From: Saccharospirillum salsuginis
GTDB lineage: Bacteria; Pseudomonadota; Gammaproteobacteria; Pseudomonadales; Natronospirillaceae
Assembly (NCBI RefSeq): GCF_014651855.1
Contig: NZ_BMXR01000004.1
Location: 389,439 to 453,438, forward strand
Direction: 5' to 3'
DNA length: 64,000 bases
The notes beneath the pieces were generated by a model. That model saw only the letters and a program-made list of their open reading frames with translations. It did not search any database and was not told where the DNA came from. Position numbers and translations under genes: made by a program. Position 1 is the first letter of the stretch, and every line of letters starts with the position of its first letter. Below are positions 11,310-21,873 of the stretch, piece after piece.

Positions 11310-12698
11310 TTATGGATCGGTCACGGCGCCGGCCCAATTCAGGCGCTCATGCAAGGTGACGACTTCACCGACGATGGTCAGCGTGGGCGCCTGCGGCGGG
11401 TCGTGCCTGATCAGGTCCGGCATGGTGGCCAGTGTACCGACCCAGACCCGTTGATCCGGCGTGGTGCCTTTTTGCACCAGGGCGATGGGTGTGTCCGGTG
11501 CCCGTCCATGCTGGATCAATTTAGTGCAGATCTTCGGCAGCCCTTGCAGGCCCATGTAAAACACGACGGTCTGCTGCGGGCTGGCCAGCTCGGACCACGG
11601 CAGATCCAGACTGCCATCCTTTAAATGACCGGTGACGAATCGTACGGACTGGGCGTGGTCCCGATGAGTCAGCGGAATTCCGGTGTAGCAGGCACACCCG
11701 GAGGCCGCCGTAATGCCGGGTACCACCTGAAAGGGTACGCCGTGTTCGGCGAGCAAATCGATCTCTTCCCCGCCGCGTCCGAAAATGAACGGATCACCGC
11801 CTTTCAGACGCAAAACCCGCTTGCCTTCCAGGGCCAGGTCCAGCAATCGTCGGTTGATGTCCGTTTGCGGGACGGCGTGATCGGAGCGTTGCTTACCCAC
11901 ATAAATGCGTTCGGCATCGCGGCGCACCAGATCCAGAATCGGTTCGGACACCAGGCGATCGTACAGCACCACATCGGCCTGTTGCATCAAACGCAGGGCC
12001 TTGAAGGTCAGCAGGTCCGGATCGCCGGGACCGGCGCCCACCAGGTACACCTCGCCGGTTTGTTCGAAGCTCGTATTCTCGAGCAACCGTTCCAGTTCGT
12101 GTTCGGCCTGTTCGTTCCGGCCGGCGTAGACGTGTTCGGCGACCGTGCCGTTGAGCACTTTTTCCCAAAAGTAGCGTCGATCGTCCATTTTCCGGAAGCG
12201 CTGTTTTACGCGTTCACGAAAGCGCGACGCGAGCTTCGCCAGGTGGCCGTAACTGGCTGGAATGGTGCTTTCGAGTTTGGCGCGGATGGACCGCGCCAGC
12301 ACCGGCGCCTGTCCACTGGAAGTTATGCCGATGATCAGTGGATCCCGGTCGATGATGGACGGAAAGATCACGTCGCACAGTTCGGGAGAGTCGACCACGT
12401 TGACCAGCACGCCAGCCTTGCGGGCGCATTCACTGACGATTTTATTGACGCTTTCGATGTCGGTGGCGCTGACCACCAGGGCCATGCCCTGAACGTCGTC
12501 CGGCTGGAATTCACGGTATTCGCAGTGACAGGCCGGGTCGCTCTCGATGGCCTGCAGAATGCTGGGCGCAACCACACGGACCTTGCACCCGGCGCGTTTC
12601 AGCAGTGTGATTTTACGCAGTGCGATGTCGCCACCGCCGACAACCAGGATGGTTTTACCCGTCAGTTTGTGGAACAGGGGGAAATAATGCACGGCCAT
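11310..12698 (-). CDS. cysG: Siroheme synthase
   Basis: Trifunctional enzyme that makes siroheme for sulfite and nitrite reductases. The N-terminal part (1-200) is the precorrin-2 dehydrogenase/ferrochelatase with [14 protein letters not shown]. The C-terminal part (215-462) is uroporphyrinogen III methyltransferase with [22 protein letters not shown] and [17 protein letters not shown] start at 12698 (MAVHYFPLF), matching the usual N-terminus; the frame is open 26 codons further up. It lies downstream of serS, as in Pseudomonas. Confidence 0.93.
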   Translation of the reverse strand: MAVHYFPLFHKLTGKTILVVGGGDIALRKITLLKRAGCKVRVVAPSILQAIESDPACHCEYREFQPDDVQGMALVVSATDIESVNKIVSECARKAGVLVNVVDSPELCDVIFPSIIDRDPLIIGITSSGQAPVLARSIRAKLESTIPASYGHLAKLASRFRERVKQRFRKMDDRRYFWEKVLNGTVAEHVYAGRNEQAEHELERLLENTSFEQTGEVYLVGAGPGDPDLLTFKALRLMQQADVVLYDRLVSEPILDLVRRDAERIYVGKQRSDHAVPQTDINRRLLDLALEGKRVLRLKGGDPFIFGRGGEEIDLLAEHGVPFQVVPGITAASGCACYTGIPLTHRDHAQSVRFVTGHLKDGSLDLPWSELASPQQTVVFYMGLQGLPKICTKLIQHGRAPDTPIALVQKGTTPDQRVWVGTLATMPDLIRHDPPQAPTLTIVGEVVTLHERLNWAGAVTDP

Positions 12699-12861
12699 GC
12701 CCTTTTGTTTGGGTGAGCGGGGTATTGGTGCTGGCTTCGAGAAGGATGATAGTTCAACGACGAGGCCGAACAACACCGCGCTCAGTGTTGATGGAAACCC
12801 GTCGTTGGGTAGTTGAAAGCGCCGACATCACGCCGGCTAACAACTTACGGTGGTTCAAACC

Positions 12862-12974
12862 GCGAAGGTTGGCCGGGGTTCCCATTTGGGGCCGCCGTAA
12901 ACCCGTCCATGGGGGCTTAACTTCGGCATCCATGCCTCAGATATCCCCAAATGGGAACCCCGGCCACCCTACGC
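12862..12974 (+). repeat. Cloverleaf-like long inverted repeat, copy E1
   Basis: Arms 12871-12891 and 12945-12965 are a perfect 21-bp inverted repeat, extended outward to about 30 bp with two mismatches. The core between them holds two small hairpins (CCGTCCATGGGG and GGCATCCATGCC). The right end reads as GTAGGG on the minus strand. It begins 20 bases beyond the serS stop and could end that transcript. Confidence 0.85.
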
Positions 12975-12993
12975 TAGTCAGTCGAGATCAACG

Positions 12994-14454
<1,461 letters not shown>

Positions 14455-14467
14455 CCGTGAGAACGTA

Positions 14468-14860
14468 TTAGAATATCAGTTTCCCGGCCCCGAAGCCCAG
14501 TGCCACGGCCATCAGGCAGATCAAAACACTGCCGGCCATATACAGCGCGGCGGACAGGTAATGATGTTCCTGCAGCAATACGAGGCTTTCCAACGCGAAA
14601 CTGGAGAAGGTGGTAAACGCGCCGAGCACACCGACGATCAAAAAGCTGCGCCAGCCGCTCGACAGGTCGGTGTGTTTAATCGCGAAGAAAACAAACGCCA
14701 GGCCGATGATAAAACTGCCGACCGCGTTGACGGTCAGGGTGCCCCAGGGAAAATGACCGCCTTGCAACCGATTCACTTGATGAACCACCCAGAGGCGCCC
14801 CATGGCGCCAAGGCCGCCGCCGAGTGCGACGGCCAGCCAGTGTCCAAGACCGATGCTCAT
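14468..14860 (-). CDS. crcB: Fluoride ion channel CrcB/FluC
   Basis: A 130-residue inner-membrane protein that exports fluoride as a dual-topology dimer. Four membrane segments, with the family signatures GGGLGAMGRLW, TVNAVGSFIIGL and GAFTTFSSFALE (the Phe-box region). The ATG at 14860 overlaps the rarA stop by ATGA. The same frame stays open upstream, but that is only a shadow of rarA. I saw no fluoride riboswitch in front of it. Confidence 0.93.
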   Translation of the reverse strand: MSIGLGHWLAVALGGGLGAMGRLWVVHQVNRLQGGHFPWGTLTVNAVGSFIIGLAFVFFAIKHTDLSSGWRSFLIVGVLGAFTTFSSFALESLVLLQEHHYLSAALYMAGSVLICLMAVALGFGAGKLIF

Positions 14861-16182
14861 GAATGATTCCCCGAGTCGTTGCGGGCCTGTTCGTCCAATT
14901 GATGCAGAAAGGCCAGTTTTTCGCGGATTTTCTTTTCCAGGCCTCGATCGACAGGGTGATAAAAGGTTCGGTCGCCGACTTCCTCCGGCAGATAGTGTTC
15001 GCCGGCTGCATAGCCGTGAGGCTCGTCGTGGGCATAACGGTATTCGGATCCGTAGCCCAGTTCCTTCATCAGTTTGGTCGGTGCGTTGCGTAAATGCACC
15101 GGTACTTCGTAGCTCTTCTGCGAGCGCACCAGATCCATCATCTTGTTGTAGGCGGTGTATACCGCGTTGCTCTTCGGTGCGCAGGCCAGATAGACACAGG
15201 CGTGGGCGAGCGACAATTCGCCTTCGGGGCTGCCCAGGCGTTCCTGGACCTGCCAGGCGTCCATAGCGATGGTCAGCGCGCGCGGGTCGGCGTTGCCGAT
15301 GTCTTCGGAGGCCATTCGAACCAGGCGACGAGCGATGTACATGGGGTCGCAACCGCCATCGAGCATGCGGCACATCCAGTACAGGGCGCCATCCGGCGAA
15401 GAGCCGCGTACGCTCTTGTGCATGGCGGAAATCTGATCGTAAAAGGCGTCGCCGCCCTTGTCGAAGCGCCGGCGCTGTCCCTGTGTCATTTGACCAAGGC
15501 GCTCGGCCGTCAGGCCGTCCGGGTCGTCGGCATAGAGATCGGCCGACAGCTCCAGCAGGTTCAACAGTCGGCGGGCATCGCCATCCGCCAGTCCGAACAG
15601 GGTGTGTTGCACCGGGTCGGGAATCGTGAGTCGGGCGACATTGGGGTCGCCCTGACGCGCCTGGGCCAGGAGTTTTGCCATGTCCTCGTCACTCAGGGCT
15701 TTCAGCGGGTAAACACGCGCCCGGGATAACAGCGCCGCGTTCAGTTCGAAACTGGGGTTTTCGGTGGTGGCGCCGACGAAGATGAAGGTGCCGTCCTCGA
15801 CATAGGGCAGAAAAGCGTCCTGTTGGGCCTTGTTGAAGCGATGCACTTCATCGACGAACAACAGCGTGCGCTTGCCTTCGGCCGCGCCCTGTCTGGCGCG
15901 TTCAGCAGCGGCCTTGATGTCCTTCACACCGCTCTGCACGGCCGACAGCGGTTCGAAACGACTGGCCGTGGAGTGCGCCAGTAACCGGGCCAGCGTGGTC
16001 TTGCCGACGCCGGGCGGCCCCCAGAAAATCATCGAATGCAGCTGGTCCTGCTCGATGGCCCGGCGCAACGGCTGGCCCGGCCCCAGGAGATGATCCTGGC
16101 CGACGTATTCATCCAGCGTGGCCGGTCGCAAGCGTTCGGCCAGAGGTTGATAGGGGTTACCGCGGGGTTCGAAGAGATCCAT
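14857..16182 (-). CDS. rarA: Replication-associated recombination protein A
   Basis: AAA+ ATPase (MgsA/WRNIP1 family) acting at stalled replication forks with SSB. Walker A GPPGVGKTTLARLLA, Walker B LLFVDEVHRF, sensor GATTENPSFELN, and the C-terminal tetramerisation domain from about residue 270. Length 441, normal for the family. It lies 14 bases after lolA on the same strand. Confidence 0.95.
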   Translation of the reverse strand: MDLFEPRGNPYQPLAERLRPATLDEYVGQDHLLGPGQPLRRAIEQDQLHSMIFWGPPGVGKTTLARLLAHSTASRFEPLSAVQSGVKDIKAAAERARQGAAEGKRTLLFVDEVHRFNKAQQDAFLPYVEDGTFIFVGATTENPSFELNAALLSRARVYPLKALSDEDMAKLLAQARQGDPNVARLTIPDPVQHTLFGLADGDARRLLNLLELSADLYADDPDGLTAERLGQMTQGQRRRFDKGGDAFYDQISAMHKSVRGSSPDGALYWMCRMLDGGCDPMYIARRLVRMASEDIGNADPRALTIAMDAWQVQERLGSPEGELSLAHACVYLACAPKSNAVYTAYNKMMDLVRSQKSYEVPVHLRNAPTKLMKELGYGSEYRYAHDEPHGYAAGEHYLPEEVGDRTFYHPVDRGLEKKIREKLAFLHQLDEQARNDSGNHS

Positions 16183-16196
16183 GACGACGCCGACCG

Positions 16197-16823
16197 CTAC
16201 ATTTGCTCGAACACGTCCGTGCCCGGAGGCGGCGTGAAGTCGAACTCGGCGGGATCGATCTCGACGCCGGTTTTGACATTACTGAACGTGATCAGTGTGG
16301 TTTGACCCAGGTTGTCTTTCAAACGAATTTCCCGAATCTCGCCTTGTTCGAACATCAAGGTCATTTGGTTGAAAACCGCGTCTTCGTCGGTCGGGAACAG
16401 CCGGTAGGCGGTCAGGGCGTCGTCACCGGCCTCCATCACGTCGTAATCGTTATTCAGGGTCGATTCCGGCTGCGCCAGGATCATCGCCGGGGAACGCTGG
16501 ATCTGATCCCCGACCGGCTGGTAGGTGGCCTGCTCCAGATCCGGGTCGTACACCCAGAGCGTTTCGCCGTCGGAAATCACCTGCTGTTCATAGGGTTGGT
16601 TAACCAGCCAGGCGAACTTCAGCGGCCGCGCCACCTTCATGTGGCCTTCGGATTTCTCCTGGCTCAGCTCGCCATCGCCGTAGGTTTCCTGGGTGAAGTC
16701 GGCGGTCAGGGTCGCCGTGGCGGCGAGCCGGTCGATCAGTCGCTCACGCGCGGCTTCGTCGGCCTGGGCCTGGGTGACCAGCGCGCCGGCCATCGCCAGC
16801 GCGAGTGTAAAACGTTTCAGCAT
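16197..16823 (-). CDS. lolA: Periplasmic lipoprotein carrier LolA
   Basis: Carries lipoproteins from LolCDE in the inner membrane to LolB in the outer membrane. Signal peptide at 1-21 (MLKRFTLALAMAGALVTQAQA), then the open beta-barrel fold with TADFTQ and the central GETLWVYDPDLEQ. 208 residues. AAGGAG precedes the ATG. It is 11 bases downstream of ftsK, an arrangement common in gammaproteobacteria. Confidence 0.94.
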   Translation of the reverse strand: MLKRFTLALAMAGALVTQAQADEAARERLIDRLAATATLTADFTQETYGDGELSQEKSEGHMKVARPLKFAWLVNQPYEQQVISDGETLWVYDPDLEQATYQPVGDQIQRSPAMILAQPESTLNNDYDVMEAGDDALTAYRLFPTDEDAVFNQMTLMFEQGEIREIRLKDNLGQTTLITFSNVKTGVEIDPAEFDFTPPPGTDVFEQM

Positions 16824-16834
16824 GAAAACTCCTT

Positions 16835-19159
16835 TCAGTCGGCCGGGGGCGGCGGTGCCAGCACTTCCCGGGTACCGTTGTGTCCGGCCGGGCTGACGAT
16901 GCCGGCCGCTTCCATCGAGTCCACCAACCGGGCGGCCCGGTTGTAGCCGATGCGCAATTTGCGTTGCACCGAGGAAATCGACGCCTTGCGACTCTGGGTC
17001 ACGAAGGCGACGGCCTCGTCGAACAGGGCATCGGACTCGCCGTCGTCGCCTCCCCCCTCATCCAGGCTGGGGACACCCGGCAGGTCGGACTCGCCGCCCT
17101 GCAGGATTTCCTCGATGTAGTCTGGCGAACCGCGTTTTTTCCAGTCGGCGACGACGCGATGCACTTCATCGTCGTCGACAAAGGCGCCATGCACCCGTAC
17201 CGGCAGACCGGTGCCCGGCGGCAGATACAGCATATCGCCATGGCCGAGCAACTGCTCCGCCCCGCCCTGATCGAGAATGGTGCGCGAATCGATCTTGGAC
17301 GACACCTGGAAGGCGATGCGCGTCGGAATGTTCGCCTTGATCAGACCGGTGATGACATCGACCGACGGACGCTGGGTCGCCAGGATCAGGTGGATGCCCG
17401 CCGCTCGGGCTTTCTGAGCCAGTCGAGCGATCAGTTCCTCCACTTTCTTGCCGACGATCATCATCATGTCGGCGAATTCGTCGACCACGACCACTATAAA
17501 CGGCAGCGGCTCCAATTCGGGGGCCGGGGCATGCGGATCCAACTGATCGAACGGCTCGTAGAGCGGGTCGCGAATCGGGTCGCCGGCTTTCTTCGCCTCG
17601 GTTACCTTCTTGTTGAAGCCGGCGATGTTGCGCACCCCGACGGCAGCCATGAGCTTGTAGCGACGCTCCATCTCGGCCACGCACCAGCGCAGACCGTTGG
17701 CGGCGTCCTTCATGTCGGTGATCACCGGCGTCAACAGGTGCGGGATGCCTTCGTAGACCGACAGTTCGAGCATCTTCGGGTCGACCAGGATCAATCGCAC
17801 TTCCTCGGGTGTGGCTTTGAAGAGGATGCTACACAACATCGCATTAACGCCAACTGACTTACCCGAGCCTGTGGTGCCGGCAACCAGCAAATGCGGCATT
17901 TTGGCCAGGTCCGCCACCATGGGCGAACCGGAGATGTCATCGCCCAGCGCCAGTGTCAGTGCCGACTTGGATTTGTCGTAGGCGGTCGAATGCAGGGTAT
18001 CGCTGAGACGTACGATATCCCGCTGCTCGTTCGGGATTTCGATGCCGACCGTGGTCTTGCCCGGAATGATTTCGACCACCCGAACACTGACCAGGGCCAT
18101 GGAGCGGGCCAGGTCCTTCGCCAGGTTGGAGATTTTGGAGACCTTGATGCCGGCCGCCGGCTGGATTTCAAACCGGGTAATGACCGGGCCCGGAGCTACC
18201 TCGGTAACCTCGGCCTGAACGCCGAAGTCCTTGAGTTTCAGCTCCAGCAGACGCGACATGGCTTCCAGCGCTTCTTCGCTGTAACCGTTGTTGGCATCGT
18301 GCTCGCCGGACGTCAGCAGACTCAGTTCCGGCAGCGGAGTGGTCGCGTCCGAACCGGTAAACAGCGGTTGCTGCTTCTCTTTCTGCACCCGGTCACTCGG
18401 CTCGGCGGCCTTGGGTTGCAGCGGCTTGATTTGCGGTGGCTTGCGCTTGGACTGCTTTTCCATCTGGACTTCCAGATTGGCCTTGCGCTCTTCGACCACC
18501 TGCTTAACCTTGGCCGCTTCCGCCTGTTTGCGGCGGCGTTGCCGGATGCGATCACGAACCGCACCCACCGCTGAAAGGCAGGCGCGACCGATGCGCTCCA
18601 TCAGCGCCAGCCAGGAGACGTTCATCGCCACTGTGAGGGAAATGAACCAGAAGACGACCAACAGCAAGGTGGTGCCGGTCAGCCCGAGCAAGGGGAACAC
18701 CAGCTCGGATAACCAGATACCCAGATAACCGCCCGCGCTGGCCGCGCTGTCACTGGCCAGGTGAACCGTCGCCAGAGCACAGCTGACCGCCATGAACAAC
18801 AGCCAGCCCAGGGTGCGCAGTGCGATCAGCACGGGGTTCCATTGGTGGCCCGCGCGCCGGTCCCGGAACGTGGCCCAGGCCCGGTAAAAGAAAATAATCG
18901 GTAAACCGTAGGCCAGACCGCCGATCAGGCTGAACAGGAGGGATGACAGCCAGGCTCCGGCGGTGCCGGCCAGGTTCCGGACGCCTTCACCGGCGCCGGA
19001 AAAAGCCCAGCCCGGATCGGACGGATGGTGGGTGACCAACGCGATCAGCAGATACAGACCCACCGCGAGCGACAACAACAGGCTGCCCTCGTGAAGCAAA
19101 CGGTGTTTTATGTCGAGCACGCGGTCATCGTCCCGCGCGCGCACAGATTTCTGGGTCAA
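16835..19159 (-). CDS. ftsK: DNA translocase FtsK
   Basis: Coordinates chromosome segregation with septum closure and activates XerCD at dif. N-terminal membrane domain with about four or five segments (residues 25-190), a short charged linker, then the motor: Walker [15 protein letters not shown], Walker [15 protein letters not shown]. The DNA-reading gamma winged helix is at the end ([22 protein letters not shown]). At 774 residues it has a short linker compared with E. coli FtsK (1329). The start is a TTG at 19159, supported by AAGGTG 8 bases upstream. Confidence 0.95.
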   Translation of the reverse strand: MTQKSVRARDDDRVLDIKHRLLHEGSLLLSLAVGLYLLIALVTHHPSDPGWAFSGAGEGVRNLAGTAGAWLSSLLFSLIGGLAYGLPIIFFYRAWATFRDRRAGHQWNPVLIALRTLGWLLFMAVSCALATVHLASDSAASAGGYLGIWLSELVFPLLGLTGTTLLLVVFWFISLTVAMNVSWLALMERIGRACLSAVGAVRDRIRQRRRKQAEAAKVKQVVEERKANLEVQMEKQSKRKPPQIKPLQPKAAEPSDRVQKEKQQPLFTGSDATTPLPELSLLTSGEHDANNGYSEEALEAMSRLLELKLKDFGVQAEVTEVAPGPVITRFEIQPAAGIKVSKISNLAKDLARSMALVSVRVVEIIPGKTTVGIEIPNEQRDIVRLSDTLHSTAYDKSKSALTLALGDDISGSPMVADLAKMPHLLVAGTTGSGKSVGVNAMLCSILFKATPEEVRLILVDPKMLELSVYEGIPHLLTPVITDMKDAANGLRWCVAEMERRYKLMAAVGVRNIAGFNKKVTEAKKAGDPIRDPLYEPFDQLDPHAPAPELEPLPFIVVVVDEFADMMMIVGKKVEELIARLAQKARAAGIHLILATQRPSVDVITGLIKANIPTRIAFQVSSKIDSRTILDQGGAEQLLGHGDMLYLPPGTGLPVRVHGAFVDDDEVHRVVADWKKRGSPDYIEEILQGGESDLPGVPSLDEGGGDDGESDALFDEAVAFVTQSRKASISSVQRKLRIGYNRAARLVDSMEAAGIVSPAGHNGTREVLAPPPPAD

Positions 19160-19205
19160 ACTCGAATCACCTTGTCTTGATCAAAACGGGGTCAGGACCC
19201 GCATT

Positions 19206-19226
19206 GTAGGGTGGGCACGGCCCACC
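19206..19226 (+). repeat. Single GTAGGGTGGGC REP element
   Basis: GTAGGGTGGGCACGGCCCACC, with a degenerate inverted partner GGCGGTGGGCCACC at about 19244-19257. It occupies the divergent gap between ftsK and aat. Confidence 0.65.
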
Positions 19227-19350
19227 GGGAAACAGACAAAAAGGGCGGTGGGCCACCCCCACTCTGCCCGGTACCGACTGGCGATGTGCGCCGCCAATGC
19301 CTAAGATACCACAGACTGATGCCCAACTTATTGATACGGCAAGCATTTTT

Positions 19351-20097
19351 ATGCCCCAATTGATCTGGCTGGAACCCGACCAGCCGCCCGAGTTTCCACC
19401 CACCTGGGCCGCCCTCGACCACCCCAATGGTCTGCTCGCCGCCGGCGGGGATCTGACCCCGCCCTGGCTGTTGCTGGCCTATCAACGCGGCATCTTTCCC
19501 TGGTTCAACGAAGGCGAACCGATTCTGTGGTGGTCGCCCTCGCCGCGCATGATACTCGAGCCCGGCGGCATGCATGTCTCCCGCAGCCTGAAAAAGACCT
19601 ATCGCCGTCATCCGGTCACGGTTTCGCTGAACCGGGCGTTTTCCGATGTCATTCAAGCCTGCCAGGAACCGCGCGAAGGCCAACCGGGCACCTGGATCAC
19701 CGAGGATATGCGCGACGCCTATGAACACCTGCATCAAACCGGCTGGGCGCATTCGGTGGAGGTCTGGAGCGGTGATGAACTGGTCGGCGGTCTTTACGGC
19801 ATCGGCATCGATCGGGTGTTCTACGGGGAAAGCATGTTTTCGCGCCGGACCGGCGGCTCCAAGATCGCCCTGCTGGCGGTCAGCGAGTGGGCTCGCAACC
19901 GGGGCATGACGATGATCGATTGCCAAGTGTACAATGACCATCTCAGCAGCCTGGGCGCGCATGAGATCGACCGTCGGCGGTTCGAACAACGCCTGCCTCG
20001 GGAGACAGCGCCCATCCAGCCTCCGGATAGCCAGTTGCTGAATGAATGGGTACGACAGCGTCTGGATCCGCCGGTTGAGGGTCACCATGAAAAGTGA
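19351..20097 (+). CDS. aat: Leucyl/phenylalanyl-tRNA-protein transferase
   Basis: Adds Leu or Phe to proteins with N-terminal Lys or Arg, marking them for ClpAP through ClpS. Typical stretches: HPNGLLAAGGDLTPPWLLLAYQ, GIFPWFNEGEPILWWSPSPR, GSKIALLAVSEWA and MIDCQVYNDHLSSLGA. I start at the ATG at 19351 to match the usual N-terminus (248 residues); an in-frame ATG at 19297 is possible, and neither has a strong ribosome site. The stop lies 11 bases inside the next gene. Confidence 0.94.
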   Translation: MPQLIWLEPDQPPEFPPTWAALDHPNGLLAAGGDLTPPWLLLAYQRGIFPWFNEGEPILWWSPSPRMILEPGGMHVSRSLKKTYRRHPVTVSLNRAFSDVIQACQEPREGQPGTWITEDMRDAYEHLHQTGWAHSVEVWSGDELVGGLYGIGIDRVFYGESMFSRRTGGSKIALLAVSEWARNRGMTMIDCQVYNDHLSSLGAHEIDRRRFEQRLPRETAPIQPPDSQLLNEWVRQRLDPPVEGHHEK

Positions 20098-20839
20098 AAC
20101 GGACAACCAGGAAGAAACGGTCAAGCTCTACCGGACGGGAGAGCATAACTGCAGCTACCTGAGCAACCAGCAGGCCAGAACCCTGTTCCTGGACCCGGAG
20201 CTGACGTTCAGCTTGGAGCTGTATGAACAGCTGACCCATATGGGCTTCCGTCGCAGCGGGCTGCACCTGTACCGGCCGGACTGCGAGCAATGCGGCGCCT
20301 GCCTGCCCTCCCGCGTCCGCATCAATGAATTCCACTGGAAGCGTCGCTTTCGCCGCATCCTGAAAAAGAACCGGGACATCCACATGCACCGCCGCCCGTG
20401 TCGCTTCGAGGCGGAGCATTATGCGCTGTACCACCATTACATCAGCGAACGGCACCGGGACGGCGACATGTACCCGCCGTCGGAAGAAAGCTACCGGGAT
20501 TTCCTGGTCAGCCGCCCGGATCTGGGGTTTATCCTGGAGTTCCGTCAAGGCGAGGAACTGGTCGCGGTCGCCTTCACCGACCGCCTGAGCACAGGCCTGT
20601 CGGCCACCTACACATTCTTCGACCCCGACCAGGCGGAACGCAGCCTGGGTACCTTCGCCATCCTCTCCCAAATCGAGCTCTGCCAGACACTCGGCCTGCC
20701 CTACCTCTACCTCGGCTACTGGGTCCCCGGCTCCCCGCAGATGACCTACAAATCCGATTTTCGGCCGATGGACATCCTCGTCAACCGCCGCTGGCGGGCG
20801 CTTGAGGACCATATGATCGATCATCTTGCCATTGGTTAG
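20087..20839 (+). CDS. bpt: Aspartate/glutamate leucyltransferase
   Basis: Bacterial protein transferase (also called ate) that adds Leu to proteins with N-terminal Asp or Glu, feeding the ClpS/ClpAP N-degron route. Seen: CSYLSNQQARTLFLDP, the cysteine cluster CEQCGACLPSR, and the acyltransferase core TYTFFDPDQAERSLGTFA with LYLGYWVPGSPQMTYKS. The ATG at 20087 has TGAGGG in front and starts 11 bases before the aat stop. 250 residues, normal length. Confidence 0.94.
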   Translation: MKSETDNQEETVKLYRTGEHNCSYLSNQQARTLFLDPELTFSLELYEQLTHMGFRRSGLHLYRPDCEQCGACLPSRVRINEFHWKRRFRRILKKNRDIHMHRRPCRFEAEHYALYHHYISERHRDGDMYPPSEESYRDFLVSRPDLGFILEFRQGEELVAVAFTDRLSTGLSATYTFFDPDQAERSLGTFAILSQIELCQTLGLPYLYLGYWVPGSPQMTYKSDFRPMDILVNRRWRALEDHMIDHLAIG

Positions 20840-21042
20840 GGTCGTGGCTCGCCAGGTAGAGTTGGTTGCCAGTGGAGTGGTTCGTGCCTCAGGTTGGCTT
20901 CAACTGGGCAGAATTGATTGCTAATGGTCCGTCCAAGGGTGCCGGGTGCCCCTCGGACTCTTTTCCAGTCACTTTTAAACCGATCCAACATTTCCATCAT
21001 CGTACACGGACAGTTTTCATTCCTGATAGACATTCCAAATCC

Positions 21043-21164
21043 GTAGGGTGGGCACAGCCCACCAGGGAAGAAAACAATCCATCGGCTAGTGCCCTTTCCT
21101 CAAAAGAGTCAATGGCGCAATGCAGAGGATTCAAAAACTTTCTGGTGGGCGGTGCCCACCCTAC
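21043..21164. repeat. REPIN of the GTAGGGTGGGC family
   Basis: GTAGGGTGGGCACAGCCCACC at 21043-21063 and its inverted partner GGTGGGCGGTGCCCACCCTAC at 21144-21164, GTAG ends outward, 80 bases between. Confidence 0.8.
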
Positions 21165-21187
21165 ATTGGTTGTTTGCCACGGTGAAA

Positions 21188-21301
21188 GCCCGGGGTGTCG
21201 GTGGTCCCGCTCGCGGACGTCGGCCCGCAGGGACGCGGGCCGTCGAGCTTACAGGGAAGTACTTGCAGCGGTCCGCAGGCGGGACCACCGGCACCCCGGG
21301 C
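21188..21301 (-). repeat. Cloverleaf-like long inverted repeat, copy E6 (divergent)
   Basis: Arms 21188-21210 and 21279-21301 pair over 23 bp with one mismatch, and the stem continues inward with GCGGAC/GTCCGC. The core (about 21222-21272) aligns on the minus-orientation core of E3: CCGTCGAGCTTACAGGGAAG against CCGTCAAGCTTACATGGATG, both ending GCAGCG or ACAGCG. It is the most diverged of the six copies. Confidence 0.7.
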
Positions 21302-21499
21302 GGACCACTGGCACAGACATAGGCCAGGAGAAAGACTGCCACAGGTGATGCCCCCCTAAATAACCTCCTGATTTGAGCCGAATTTTTGATGTTTGCCGGA
21401 AATTGAGGCAGAATGCCCGCCGGCTATTTTACTTACTTGGGGTTGACACTTGTTCCGCGCACCCCAGATTCTCGATTCCAGAGGCATTCAAAGGCACAT

Positions 21500-21718
21500 A
21501 TGGCAAAAGAAGACGTAATTGAAATGGAAGGGGAAATCCTCGACACCCTTCCCAACACCATGTTCCGGGTCAAGCTGGAAAACGGTCACGTCATTACAGC
21601 TCACATCTCCGGCAAGATGCGCAAGAACTACATCCGCATTCTGACCGGCGACAAAGTCAAGGTTGAGCTGACACCCTACGACCTGACCAAAGGTCGCATC
21701 GTGTACCGCGCCCGCTGA
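21500..21718 (+). CDS. infA: Translation initiation factor IF-1
   Basis: A 72-residue OB-fold protein that binds the ribosomal A site with IF-2 and IF-3. The sequence [20 protein letters not shown] and the end [11 protein letters not shown] are diagnostic. The start is fixed by the family; the frame opens 29 codons upstream. A strong hairpin terminator follows at 21821. Confidence 0.98.
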   Translation: MAKEDVIEMEGEILDTLPNTMFRVKLENGHVITAHISGKMRKNYIRILTGDKVKVELTPYDLTKGRIVYRAR

Positions 21719-21820
21719 TATCGCCTGCCCTGCCCTGACAGAAAGCCGACCGTCGACTTTCTGGGACGCATGCCGCCCATCCGCGGCAAGCACAGGTACT
21801 GGGTTCTAGTGTGACTCAAT

Positions 21821-21847
21821 AAAAAAGCACCCCTTGAGGTGCTTTTT
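21821..21847. terminator. Bidirectional terminator infA / clpA
   Basis: A-run, GCACC, loop, GGTGC, T-run. It works in both directions between the convergent infA and clpA. Confidence 0.85.
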
Positions 21848-21873
21848 TAATGCGTATCGAAGACGGTCGGCTG

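Larger units (their letters stand above)
20840..21499. other. Intergenic stretch with REPIN and palindromic repeat before infA
   Basis: No gene is supported in these 660 bases. They hold a REP pair (21043-21164) and repeat copy E6 (21188-21301). A TTGACA at 21443-21448, 51 bases before infA, may be its -35; the matching -10 (around AGATTCT) is poor. Confidence 0.5.

Noticed and set aside
12862..12974. Integron attC site or tRNA gene as explanation of the cloverleaf repeats
   Set aside because: No integrase, no cassette array, no attC core sites, and no anticodon or CCA-like features; arms are far longer than in tRNA.
14468..15373. 301-codon version of crcB
   Set aside because: The first 171 codons are out-of-frame rarA sequence; the CrcB domain starts at the ATG at 14860.
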